Assembly (NCBI RefSeq): GCF_003234965.1
Contig: NZ_QKVK01000003.1
Span: 434,001 to 498,000, forward strand
Source of the DNA: Aestuariivirga litoralis
Lineage (GTDB): Bacteria; Pseudomonadota; Alphaproteobacteria; Rhizobiales; Aestuariivirgaceae
DNA: 64,000 nucleotides
Direction of reading: 5' to 3'
The notes beneath the pieces were generated by a model. The model had not been told where the DNA came from and did no database searches. It saw nothing but the letters and a program-made list of their open reading frames with translations. Numbering within the stretch: position 1 is the first letter of the stretch; the number at the start of each line of letters is the position of its first letter. Position numbers and translations under genes: made by a program. Positions 17,661 through 25,674 of this stretch are shown piece by piece.

Positions 17661-18503
17661 ATGCACATTCCACCCTTCAACAATCGCAACGCGCCGATCG
17701 TCGGCATCGACGATGCGCGCGTGCCGCTCAACTACTTCAACATCGTCAAGCTCGGCCGCGGCGTGTCCTTCGAGTATCGCGTGCCCGGCTACGAGACGGC
17801 GGTGGTGCCTGCCACGGGCACGCTCGACGTCGACGCCGGGGGCGAGCGCTTCGCCGCCATCGGCAACCGCGGCCTCGACGTGTGGGATGGCGAACCGGAG
17901 GGCGTGTTCGTGCCGCCGGGCACGAGGGCGCGCTTCACCTGCCTCTCCGAGACGGCCGAAGTGTTCATCGCCGGCGCTCGCTTCGATGGCGGCGGCGAAC
18001 CCTTCGCGGTGCGCAGCGCCGACATCGACGTGGTGCAATATGGCTCCGACGACACCAAGACGCACCGCAAGATCAAGCACATCCTCGGCGCCAAGTACCG
18101 CGACCGGGTGGGCCGCCTGCTGGTGTCGGAGCTCTTCACGGTGGGGGCGGGCGGCTGGTCCGGCTTTCCGCCGCACAAGCATGATACCGACCGGCTGCCG
18201 GACGAGACCCGCCATGACGAGACCTACAACTTCCGTTTCCGCCCGGCGCACGGCTTCGGCCTGCAGCTGGTGCAGCGGGAGGACGGCAAGGTGGGCGATG
18301 CCTATCATATCATCGATGGCTCCACGGTCGTCCTCGACCGGGGCTATCACCCTTGCGTCGCGGCGCCGGGCTACGAGATGTACTACTTCACCATCCTCGG
18401 GGGCTTGAGCCAGCGCCCGCTGGTGCAGTTCTTCCAGCCCGAACACGCCTACCAGGTCGAGACCATCCCCGGCATCAAGGACATGATCGCGAAGTTCAAA
18501 TGA
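17661..18503 (+). CDS. iolB: 5-deoxy-glucuronate isomerase
   Basis: This bicupin isomerase (280 aa) converts 5-deoxy-glucuronate to 5-dehydro-2-deoxygluconate. The metal-binding histidines and glutamate are expected in FPPHKHDTDRLPDE and the following RHDETYNFRF. The C-terminal HPCVAAPGYEMYYFTILGG is characteristic of IolB. The ATG at 17661 is 7 bases after the kinase stop. The aldolase gene starts within its last codons (4-base overlap). Confidence 0.9.
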   Translation: MHIPPFNNRNAPIVGIDDARVPLNYFNIVKLGRGVSFEYRVPGYETAVVPATGTLDVDAGGERFAAIGNRGLDVWDGEPEGVFVPPGTRARFTCLSETAEVFIAGARFDGGGEPFAVRSADIDVVQYGSDDTKTHRKIKHILGAKYRDRVGRLLVSELFTVGAGGWSGFPPHKHDTDRLPDETRHDETYNFRFRPAHGFGLQLVQREDGKVGDAYHIIDGSTVVLDRGYHPCVAAPGYEMYYFTILGGLSQRPLVQFFQPEHAYQVETIPGIKDMIAKFK

Positions 18504-19330
18504 CGGTCGCAACGCTGCGCGAGATTCTGGATGTCGCCCGGGCCGGTAGCTTCGGCGTGGCTGGGCTCGTGGTGCTCGGCTGGGAGGATGCCCGGGCCTT
18601 CGCCGAGGCGGCGGACGAAACGGGCCTTCCCATCGTGCTGCAGGCCGGGCCGGGTGCGCGCCGCCACACGCCCGTAGCCGTGCTCGGGGCGATGTTCCGC
18701 CACGTCGCGGAAAATGCGCGGGTCCCGGTTGCCTGCCACATCGATCATGCGACAACGCTGGACGAGTGCCTCCGGGGCATCGAGGCGGGGTTCACCTCTG
18801 TGATGATCGACGGATCGTCCCTGCCGCTTGCCGAGAACATTGCGCTCACCCGCCGCGTGGTCGAGGCCGCGCGGGCTTCCGGTGTCTCGGTCGAGGGCGA
18901 GGTCGGCTACGTGGGCTATGCGGGTGGCCCGGCCTCTGCCTTCACCGCGCCAGACGATGCCGTGCGCTTCGCGGCCGAGACGGAGGTCGACGCCCTGGCG
19001 GTGTCCGTCGGCAATGTGCACCTGCAGACCGAGAAGACGCGGGGCATCGACATGGCCGCGCTGGGTGCCATCGCGGCGGTGACGCAGGTTCCGCTGGTGC
19101 TGCATGGCGGCAGCGGCATCGACCCCGTGACGCGGCGGTTGCTCGCACGCCAGTACCGCGTGGCGAAGTTCAACATCGGCACGGAACTCCGGCAGGCCTT
19201 CGGCGGCGCCTTGCGTCAGGTGCTGGCGGAGCATCCCGAACGCTTCGACCGAAACGAGATATTGTCGGCGACGATTCCCGGCCTGCGCGCCGCGGCCCGT
19301 GACGTGATCACAAACCTTGGGCCGGACTAG
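18500..19330 (+). CDS. Class II aldolase (IolJ/fructose-bisphosphate aldolase-like)
   Basis: This zinc-dependent class II aldolase (276 aa) fits the last carbon-carbon cleavage of inositol catabolism (6-phospho-5-dehydro-2-deoxygluconate to DHAP and malonic semialdehyde). Zinc ligands and catalytic residues lie in VACHIDHATTLDECLRG, VEGEVGYVGYAGG, VGNVHLQTE and LVLHGGSGIDP. The gene overlaps iolB by 4 bases, and its end overlaps the convergent LacI gene by 4 bases. A tagatose- or fructose-bisphosphate substrate cannot be excluded from sequence alone. Confidence 0.84.
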   Translation: MTVATLREILDVARAGSFGVAGLVVLGWEDARAFAEAADETGLPIVLQAGPGARRHTPVAVLGAMFRHVAENARVPVACHIDHATTLDECLRGIEAGFTSVMIDGSSLPLAENIALTRRVVEAARASGVSVEGEVGYVGYAGGPASAFTAPDDAVRFAAETEVDALAVSVGNVHLQTEKTRGIDMAALGAIAAVTQVPLVLHGGSGIDPVTRRLLARQYRVAKFNIGTELRQAFGGALRQVLAEHPERFDRNEILSATIPGLRAAARDVITNLGPD

Positions 19331-20361
19331 CGCTTCCGCCTGAGCGACGTGCGCTCCACCAGCGAACAGGCAAACCGCCGAGACACGGCAGGCCTGCCGT
19401 CCTCGACCATGCCGGAGATCATTTCCACAGCGGCGCCGATGATCTCGGCCAGGGGCTGGCGGATGGTGGTGAGGCCATAGGATGTCCACCCCGCCATGGC
19501 GATGTCGTTGAAGCCGAGGATGCCGATCCGGCGCGGAACCTCGATGCCTTTCGCGACACAGGCATCGAGTGCGCCGATGGCGAGAATGTCATCGCCGCAG
19601 AACACCGCATCGAAACTCCCACGGCCAAGAAGCTGCTGCATCAGAGCCTGTCCTGTCTCATGGGAGTAGGATGCGCCGAACATGGCCTCGCAGGGCGCGA
19701 GTCCATGTTCGGCAAGACCGGCACACAGCCCGGAGAGCCTGTCGACCGTCGAGGAGGCCGCTTCCGGGCCGCCGAGAAAGGCGATCCGCCGGTAGCCGCG
19801 CTCGACCAGTGTCCGGGCGGCGAGCTTGCCGCCGGCCCGGTTGTCCACGCCCGCCACCGCAATGCCCCGAGCCGTCCGCGCCCGGCCGAAGGCGTGGACG
19901 ACCGGAAGGCCGGCGGCGCGACAGCCCTCGAGGAATGACTGCGGTAACGTGGACGAGGCGATGATGACCCCGTCGACATTGTATTGCAGCAGCATGTCGA
20001 GGGCCGCGGCGGACTCCGTCTGCCCGGAAAGATTGGCAAGCAGGGGACGAAGCCCCCGCTGCTGCAGCAGGCGCGTGAAGTGATCGAAGATCTCCATGAA
20101 GGCGGGATTGTCGAAGTTGTTGGACACCAGCCCGATGAGCTTCGTCCGCCCGGTCATCAGGCTCTGGGCCAGCAGGTTGGGCCGGTAGCCCAGCTCGCGC
20201 GCTGCCGCAAGCACGCGCTGGCGGGTGGCCGGCGACACGCTGGCGCCGGCGGTGAAGGTGCGCGACACGGCCGATACGGAAACACCGGCGCGCGCCGCGA
20301 CCTCGCGTGCCGTCAGCCGGCGGGCGGAAATGCGGGGCATGTCTGCAGGCACATGTTTCAC
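19327..20361 (-). CDS. LacI-family transcriptional regulator
   Basis: This 344-aa repressor has an N-terminal LacI HTH and hinge (LTAREVAARAGVSVSAVSRT, then TRQRVLAAARELGYRPN). A periplasmic-binding-protein-like ligand domain follows, from KLIGLVSNNFDNPAF to the C-terminus. The start is GTG 20361 or ATG 20340. It is convergent with the aldolase gene and most likely controls the inositol-like regulon through the palindrome at 16613-16628, with a pathway intermediate as inducer. Confidence 0.88.
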   Translation of the reverse strand: MKHVPADMPRISARRLTAREVAARAGVSVSAVSRTFTAGASVSPATRQRVLAAARELGYRPNLLAQSLMTGRTKLIGLVSNNFDNPAFMEIFDHFTRLLQQRGLRPLLANLSGQTESAAALDMLLQYNVDGVIIASSTLPQSFLEGCRAAGLPVVHAFGRARTARGIAVAGVDNRAGGKLAARTLVERGYRRIAFLGGPEAASSTVDRLSGLCAGLAEHGLAPCEAMFGASYSHETGQALMQQLLGRGSFDAVFCGDDILAIGALDACVAKGIEVPRRIGILGFNDIAMAGWTSYGLTTIRQPLAEIIGAAVEMISGMVEDGRPAVSRRFACSLVERTSLRRKR

Positions 20362-20431
20362 GGCGCAGCCTCGCCTGCATTGCTAGCCGCTGTTCGGCCC
20401 TCAGGCAATGCGGCGGGAGGGGGCATGAGGC

Positions 20432-21340
20432 TCAATTTCCGGCACCCCCGAAGGACAGGCTCATGAACTCGTGGAAGGTGCGGGCGGCCGGGCTCTGGTC
20501 CCGCGAGGGGTTCCAGGCCAGTCCAACGTCCATGGTGGGGATATCCGCCACGATGTTGCGCAGCTCGATGCGCTGCCCCTCCAGCGACCACGGGCGGTAG
20601 ACCATGTCCGAGAGGATGGTCACCCCCATGCCGTCAGCCACCATGGAACGCACCGCCTCGACCGAGGAGGTGGTGAAGATGACGCCGGGCCGCAGCCCCG
20701 TCGGCTTCCAGTAGCGCCCCGCCGTCTGGTGGGCTTCGTCCACCGTCAGCATCACATAGGGTTCCGCCGCCACGTCCTCGAGCGTGATGGTGTCGGCGGC
20801 GAGCAACCGATGCTCCACGGGAAGCCACAACCGGCGTCGGGAGCGGATGAGCGTCTCATAGGCCAGGCGTTTGCGGTCCTGCAGGTTTGAGACGAGCATC
20901 ACGGCGAGGTCCAGCGAGCCATCCTTCAACCCGCCTTCGATGGCGTTGCGGGGAAGTTCATAGAGCTCGGCCCGGATGCGCGGGTAGCTCCGCGCGAAGC
21001 GGGTGTAGTGGCGCGGCAGGAAATAACCCGCGACCGTGTAGGACACCCCGATCCGCACCGTGCCGGTGATGGCGGTGTCCTCGGTGAGGGGGGCATGCTG
21101 CGCTGCATTCACCGCGGCCATGATGTTGCGGGCGTGCTGCAGGAAGCGCGCCCCCTCGGCGGTGAGGGAGACCCCCGTGGGCAGCCGCTTGAACAGGGCG
21201 ACGCCCGTGTCGTCCTCCAGCTGCTTGATCGCCGCCGTCACGGCTGACTGCGAGACGTTGAGCTCGATTGCCGCCTGGCTCACCTGGCCCGCATCCGCCG
21301 TGGCGATGAAATAGCGGACCTGCTTGAGCGAAAGTGGCAT
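20432..21340 (-). CDS. LysR-family transcriptional regulator of the pxp cluster
   Basis: This 302-aa LysR regulator begins PLSLKQVRYFIATADAGQVS, and its HTH continues QAAIELNVSQSAVTAAIKQL. A two-subdomain effector-binding region follows (GTVRIGVSYTVAGYFL, GMGVTILSDMVYR). ATG 21340 gives the standard N-terminus; longer in-frame starts lie in the promoter. It is divergent from pxpA with 117 bases between them. That gap contains a direct repeat and an inverted repeat that could be its binding sites. It probably senses the cluster's substrate. Confidence 0.88.
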   Translation of the reverse strand: MPLSLKQVRYFIATADAGQVSQAAIELNVSQSAVTAAIKQLEDDTGVALFKRLPTGVSLTAEGARFLQHARNIMAAVNAAQHAPLTEDTAITGTVRIGVSYTVAGYFLPRHYTRFARSYPRIRAELYELPRNAIEGGLKDGSLDLAVMLVSNLQDRKRLAYETLIRSRRRLWLPVEHRLLAADTITLEDVAAEPYVMLTVDEAHQTAGRYWKPTGLRPGVIFTTSSVEAVRSMVADGMGVTILSDMVYRPWSLEGQRIELRNIVADIPTMDVGLAWNPSRDQSPAARTFHEFMSLSFGGAGN

Positions 21341-21341
21341 A

Positions 21342-21380
21342 TCTGATTTTCCGATAGCGGGATGCAGTTTTTCTGATTTT
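21342..21380. repeat. Direct repeats TCTGATTTT in LysR/pxpA promoter region
   Basis: TCTGATTTT occurs at 21342-21350 and again at 21372-21380, exactly 30 bases apart, or about three helical turns on one DNA face. They lie in the AT-rich part of the divergent promoter. They may be activator half-sites or simply promoter AT boxes. Confidence 0.4.
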
Positions 21381-21392
21381 ACAATATTTGCG

Positions 21393-21416
21393 TTGTCCCG
21401 CAAGCTCTTGGGACAA
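21393..21416. promoter_or_regulatory. Inverted repeat upstream of pxpA
   Basis: TTGTCCC and GGGACAA form a perfect 7-bp inverted repeat around 10 bases, ending 41 bases before the pxpA start. It is a candidate operator for the adjacent LysR regulator or for another factor. A structured leader RNA is also possible. Confidence 0.45.
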
Positions 21417-21457
21417 GATGGCGCTTAAGCGCAGGACGCACAGGGCAGGAGGTTCAG

Positions 21458-22186
21458 GTGACAGTCATCAACTGTGACATGGGCGAGGCGTTCGGCCTCT
21501 ACAAGATGGGCGACGATGCGGGATTGATGCCGCTGATCGACGTGGCCAACGTGGCCTGCGGCTTCCATGGCTCCGACTTCAACCACATGCGCACCACCGT
21601 GCAGCTCGCCAGGAAGCATGGCGTGAAGGTGGGCGCGCATCCCTCGCTCCCTGACCTGCAGGGCTTCGGCCGGCGCGAGATGAAGATGGGACGCGACGAG
21701 CTCACCAACTGCATCATCTACCAGGTGGGGGCGCTCAAGGGCTTCCTCGAGGCCGAGGGCATGACCCTCAACCACATCAAGCCCCATGGCTCGCTCTACG
21801 GCATGGCGGCGCGGATGGAGGAGGTGGCGCAGGCCGTGGCCGATGCGGCTGACGTCTTCAAGGTGCCGCTGATGGGCATGATCAACACCTTCCACGAGAA
21901 GGTCTACACCGCGCGCGGCCACAAATTCATCGCCGAATTCTATGCCGATCTCGACTACCGCGACGATGGCTCCCTCATCATCACCCGCGAGCATGAGGCG
22001 AAGGACCCGGCCCATGCGGCCGCACTCTGCCTGCGCGCCATTCGCGAGGGCAAGGTGAGGGGCGTGGGCGGCGGTGACGTCACGGTGCGCGCCGATGCGA
22101 TCTGCGTCCACTCCGATACGCCCAATGCGGTCGCTATTGCGCAGGCCGTGCGCGACGCCGTGAAGCCCTATATCGACGCCGCCTGA
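21458..22186 (+). CDS. pxpA: LamB/YcsF family protein, 5-oxoprolinase subunit A-like
   Basis: This 242-aa LamB/YcsF protein is homologous to PxpA, which acts with PxpB and PxpC in ATP-dependent opening of 5-oxoproline. Family motifs are INCDMGEAFGLYKMGDD, the NVACGFHGSDFNHM segment, GAHPSLPDLQGFGRREM and IKPHGSLYGMAARM. The start is GTG 21458, preceded by an AGGAGG site at 21447-21452. It leads an operon with a biotin carrier, a biotin carboxylase, pxpB and pxpC. The substrate may be 5-oxoproline or another lactam/amide. Confidence 0.85.
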   Translation: MTVINCDMGEAFGLYKMGDDAGLMPLIDVANVACGFHGSDFNHMRTTVQLARKHGVKVGAHPSLPDLQGFGRREMKMGRDELTNCIIYQVGALKGFLEAEGMTLNHIKPHGSLYGMAARMEEVAQAVADAADVFKVPLMGMINTFHEKVYTARGHKFIAEFYADLDYRDDGSLIITREHEAKDPAHAAALCLRAIREGKVRGVGGGDVTVRADAICVHSDTPNAVAIAQAVRDAVKPYIDAA

Positions 22187-22212
22187 CATTTTTACAGAAA
22201 CGAGGACAGACA

Positions 22213-22443
22213 ATGGCCCAGCTTCTCTCGCCCCTCCCCGGAACCTTCTACAGGAAGCCGGCGCCCGACAAGCCCGCCTACAAGAATGACGGCGACAAGG
22301 TCGCCAAGGGCGACGTCATCGGGCTGATCGAGGTGATGAAGTCCTTCACCGAGGTGAAGGCCGATGCCGCCGGCAAGATCAAGTTCGTGGCCGACAACGA
22401 GGAGCCGGTGATGGCCGGGCAACCGCTGGCGGAGATAGGCTGA
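22213..22443 (+). CDS. Biotin carboxyl carrier protein (minimal biotinyl domain)
   Basis: This 76-aa protein is little more than a biotinyl domain. The biotin attachment lysine is about K43 in IEVMKSFTEV, matching the usual E-[AV]-M-K motif. It is half the size of a typical AccB and lacks the N-terminal linker. It sits between pxpA and a biotin carboxylase gene in one operon, so it would carry carboxybiotin between that carboxylase and the PxpBC-like carboxyltransferase. Annotating it as a general acetyl-CoA carboxylase subunit would be misleading here. Confidence 0.85.
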   Translation: MAQLLSPLPGTFYRKPAPDKPAYKNDGDKVAKGDVIGLIEVMKSFTEVKADAAGKIKFVADNEEPVMAGQPLAEIG

Positions 22444-22445
22444 GC

Positions 22446-23813
22446 ATGGCCATCCGGAAGCTCCTCATCGCCAATCGCGGCGAGATCGCGGTGCGCATCA
22501 TCCGCGCGGCGCGGGAGCTCGGGCTCAGGACCGTGCAGGTGCATTCGGCGGCGGACGCCGAGATGCTGGCGGTGAAGATGGCCGACGAGGCGGTGAACAT
22601 CGGCCCGCCACATGCCGCCAAATCCTATCTCAACATCGAAAACATCCTGAAGGCCGCGAAGGAGACGGGCGCCGACGCCGTGCACCCCGGCTATGGCTTC
22701 CTTGCCGAAAATGCGGGCTTTGCCGATGCGGTGGAGGCTGCGGGGCTGGTCTTCGTCGGACCCAAGGGCGATTCCATCCGCGTCATGGGCGACAAGGTGG
22801 CGGCGCGGGTCGCGGCGGAGGCGGCGGGTGTTCCCGTGGTTCCCGGCTCCGACGGCCGCGTGGATGACCCGGAACACGCCAGGCACATCGCCATGGCGAT
22901 CGGCTTTCCGGTCATGATCAAGGCCGCGGCGGGCGGTGGCGGGCGCGGCATCCGCATCGCCCATGACATGGCGGAATTCGAGACGCTGATGCCGCAGGCC
23001 TCCGCCGAGGCCAAGGCGGCCTTCGGTGACGGCGGTCTCTACATCGAGAAGGTGATCGAGCGGGCGCGCCACATCGAGGTGCAGATCCTCGGCGACGGCC
23101 AGCGCGCCATCCACTGCTTCGAGCGCGAATGCTCGCTGCAGCGCCGCCGCCAGAAGGTGTGGGAAGAAGCACCCTCCGCCGTGCTGCCGCAGACGGTGCG
23201 CGAGAAGCTCTGCGAGTCTGCCGTGGCACTGGCTGAGGCGGTGAACTACCGCGGCGCCGGCACGCTCGAATATCTCTATGACGACGTGACGCATCACTTC
23301 TACTTCATCGAGATGAACACCCGCATCCAGGTGGAGCATCCGGTCACCGAGATGATCACCGGCATCGACCTGGTGCGCGAGATGATCCGTATTGCCGGTG
23401 GCGAGCCCCTGTCGATCCGACAGGAAGACGTGCGGATCAACGGCCACGCCATCGAGGTGCGCATCAATGCCGAGGACCCGGCGAAGAACTTCCAGCCCGC
23501 CCCCGGCACGGTGACGGCGCTGCGCGTTCCCGGCGGGCCCGGCACGCGCTTCGACACCATGCTCTACCAGGGCTACCAGGTGCCGCCCTTCTATGATTCG
23601 CTTCTGGGCAAGCTGATCGTCTGGGACACGACGCGCGCGGGCGCCATCGCCCGCATGGCGCGGGCCCTCGATGAACTCGCGGTCGAGGGCCTGTCCACCA
23701 CCAAGCCGCTGCACCAGTTGCTGGCGCAGGACGAGAGTGTCGCGAAGGCGGATTTCCACACGCGCTGGCTCGAGCCCTGGCTCGAGGCCAATGCCCACAG
23801 ACTGAATTCATGA
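22446..23813 (+). CDS. accC: Biotin carboxylase
   Basis: This 455-aa ATP-grasp biotin carboxylase begins IRKLLIANRGEIAVRIIRAA. It has the glycine-rich ATP loop IKAAAGGGGRGIRIAH and the catalytic EMNTRIQVEHPVTEMITG region. Length and motifs match AccC and the BC domain of urea carboxylase. It starts 2 bases after the carrier protein gene and is followed by pxpB and pxpC. It would carboxylate the biotin on the adjacent carrier, probably for a dedicated amide/lactam carboxylation rather than for fatty acid synthesis. Confidence 0.88.
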   Translation: MAIRKLLIANRGEIAVRIIRAARELGLRTVQVHSAADAEMLAVKMADEAVNIGPPHAAKSYLNIENILKAAKETGADAVHPGYGFLAENAGFADAVEAAGLVFVGPKGDSIRVMGDKVAARVAAEAAGVPVVPGSDGRVDDPEHARHIAMAIGFPVMIKAAAGGGGRGIRIAHDMAEFETLMPQASAEAKAAFGDGGLYIEKVIERARHIEVQILGDGQRAIHCFERECSLQRRRQKVWEEAPSAVLPQTVREKLCESAVALAEAVNYRGAGTLEYLYDDVTHHFYFIEMNTRIQVEHPVTEMITGIDLVREMIRIAGGEPLSIRQEDVRINGHAIEVRINAEDPAKNFQPAPGTVTALRVPGGPGTRFDTMLYQGYQVPPFYDSLLGKLIVWDTTRAGAIARMARALDELAVEGLSTTKPLHQLLAQDESVAKADFHTRWLEPWLEANAHRLNS

Positions 23814-23829
23814 GGAGGATGGCGCAGCA

Positions 23830-24705
23830 ATGAAGACGCGGTATTCCTATGGAGGCGACGAGCACATCTTCGTCGAGTGCGACGAGGAAATGTCACTCGA
23901 AGCCTTCTTCAAGTCGCTGTCCATGGCGACGGCGATCAAGAAGGCGAAGATCAAGGGCGTAACCGAGATCTGCCCGGCCAACGCCTCGATGCAGGTGAAG
24001 TTCGATCCGGACGTCATCAAGCCCGCCGACATGCTGAAGGAGCTGAAGGCGATCGAGAAGGCGGCGGCCAAGGCCAAGCCCGTCATCAAGTCGCGCATCA
24101 TCGAGATCCCGGTGCTCTACAACGATCCGTGGACGCACGAGACGCTGATGCGCTTCCGCGAACGCCACCAGGACCCGAAATCGACCGACATCGAATATAC
24201 CGCGCGCATCAACAATCTCGATGGCGTGGACGGCTTCATCAAGGCGCATTCGGGCGCACCCTGGTTCGTTTCCATGGTGGGCTTCGTGGCGGGGCTGCCC
24301 TTCCTCTACCAGATGGTGGACCGCAAGCGGCAGATCCAGTCACCCAAATATCTCCGCCCACGGACGGATACGCCCAAGCTCACCGTGGGCCATGGCGGCT
24401 GCTTCGGCTGCATCTATTCGGTGCGGGGTGCGGGCGGCTACCAGATGTTCGGCATCACGCCGGTGCCAATTTATGACCCCAACCAGAAGATCAAGCACCT
24501 GAAGGACTTCATGTGCCTGTTCCGGCCGGGCGATATCGTCAAGTGGAAGCCCATCGACCGCGCGGAATATGACGCCACGGTCGCTGCGGTGGAGAAGGGC
24601 AAGTTCAATCTGAAAATGAAGGACGTGACCTTCGACCTGTCCGAATTCAAGAAGGACATGGATGGTTACAACGCCAAGCTGATGGGGGCGCTCAATGGCC
24701 GTTAA
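23830..24705 (+). CDS. pxpB: 5-oxoprolinase subunit B-like / carboxyltransferase (KipI-type)
   Basis: This 291-aa protein has the KipI/PxpB cyclophilin-like domain. The C-terminal half shows GFVAGLPFLYQM, then a proline/arginine-rich stretch and the GCIYSVRGAGGYQMFGITPV segment seen in PxpB and in the N-terminal half of the urea carboxylase CT domain. At 291 aa it is clearly longer than typical PxpB (about 220), because the N-terminal 80 residues and the C-terminus (after about residue 235) are extended. It overlaps pxpC by 11 bases. It would form the catalytic carboxyltransferase with PxpC. Confidence 0.82.
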   Translation: MKTRYSYGGDEHIFVECDEEMSLEAFFKSLSMATAIKKAKIKGVTEICPANASMQVKFDPDVIKPADMLKELKAIEKAAAKAKPVIKSRIIEIPVLYNDPWTHETLMRFRERHQDPKSTDIEYTARINNLDGVDGFIKAHSGAPWFVSMVGFVAGLPFLYQMVDRKRQIQSPKYLRPRTDTPKLTVGHGGCFGCIYSVRGAGGYQMFGITPVPIYDPNQKIKHLKDFMCLFRPGDIVKWKPIDRAEYDATVAAVEKGKFNLKMKDVTFDLSEFKKDMDGYNAKLMGALNGR

Positions 24706-25663
24706 CGTCATCAAGCCCGGCCTTTCCACCACGGTGCAGGACTTGGGCCGGCCCGGCTACTACAATATCGGCATCCCGCTGTCGGGCGGCATGGACCGCT
24801 ATGCGCTGAAGGCCGCCAACCTGCTGGTCGGCAACAAGGAAGGTGCTGCCGTTCTGGAGGCCGTGTTCATGGGGCCTGAGCTCAAGTTCACCGAGGATGC
24901 GACGGTGGCCGTGACGGGTGCCGAGCTTCCGCCGCGTGTCGACGGTGACCCGCGCGACACCTGGACCTCCTTCAAGGTGAAGAAGGGCCAGACGCTGTCC
25001 TTCGACTTCCTGAAGAAGGGCGCGCGCGCCTATATCGCCGTCTCGGGCGGCATCGATGTTCCGCTCGTGCTGGGCTCGCGCTCCACCTACACGCTGGGAG
25101 CGCTCGGCGGCTTCAAGGGCCGCAAGCTCGAGGCGGGCGACAAGCTGCCCGTCGGCAAGGGCAGGGGGGCCAGGGAAGGCCGCACCATCCCCGAGAAGCT
25201 GCGCCGCGCGCCCGGCGCGCCGGCTGAACTGCGCATGCTGCCGGGCCTCTACTGGCACCGCATCACGGCGGATGCAGGCAAGCACTTCTTCGCCGACACC
25301 TGGAAGGTGGCGCCGGAGGCGGACCGCATCGGCTATCGCTTCCGCGGCGGGCGCCCGCTGGACTTCGTTCCGCGCGAGCAGCCCTTCGGTGCTGGCTCGG
25401 ACCCCTCCAACATCGTCGATGCCTGCTATCCTTACGGCTCCATCCAGGTGCCGGGTGGCACGGAGCCGATCGTGCTGCATCGCGATGCGGTGTCGGGCGG
25501 CGGCTATTTCATGGTCGGCACCGTGATCTCCGCCGACATGGACCTGATCGGGCAGTTGCAGCCCCACACGCCGGCCCGCTTCGTGGAAGTGACCATGGCG
25601 CAGGCGCTGAAGGCCCGGAAGGACCAGGCGAAGCTCTACGACAAGCTGAAGGCATCTCTGTGA
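24695..25663 (+). CDS. pxpC: 5-oxoprolinase subunit C-like / biotin-dependent carboxyltransferase (KipA-type)
   Basis: This 322-aa KipA/PxpC protein opens VIKPGLSTTVQDLGRPGYYN, a strong family signature. It continues with GIPLSGGMDRYALKAANLLV and ISGGIDVPLVLGSRST-type segments (here VSGGIDVPLVLGSRSTYTLG). The C-terminus has the NIVDACYPYGSIQVPGG region. In urea carboxylase the homologous half contacts carboxybiotin, so its coupling to a carrier/carboxylase pair here makes sense. It follows pxpB with an 11-base overlap and precedes bioY. Confidence 0.86.
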   Translation: MAVNVIKPGLSTTVQDLGRPGYYNIGIPLSGGMDRYALKAANLLVGNKEGAAVLEAVFMGPELKFTEDATVAVTGAELPPRVDGDPRDTWTSFKVKKGQTLSFDFLKKGARAYIAVSGGIDVPLVLGSRSTYTLGALGGFKGRKLEAGDKLPVGKGRGAREGRTIPEKLRRAPGAPAELRMLPGLYWHRITADAGKHFFADTWKVAPEADRIGYRFRGGRPLDFVPREQPFGAGSDPSNIVDACYPYGSIQVPGGTEPIVLHRDAVSGGGYFMVGTVISADMDLIGQLQPHTPARFVEVTMAQALKARKDQAKLYDKLKASL

Positions 25664-25674
25664 GGATCATGCAG

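Noticed and set aside
22213-23813. Ordinary acetyl-CoA carboxylase accB-accC operon
   Set aside because: The carrier has only 76 residues and the pair is embedded between pxpA and pxpB/pxpC, so a dedicated carboxylase is more likely.
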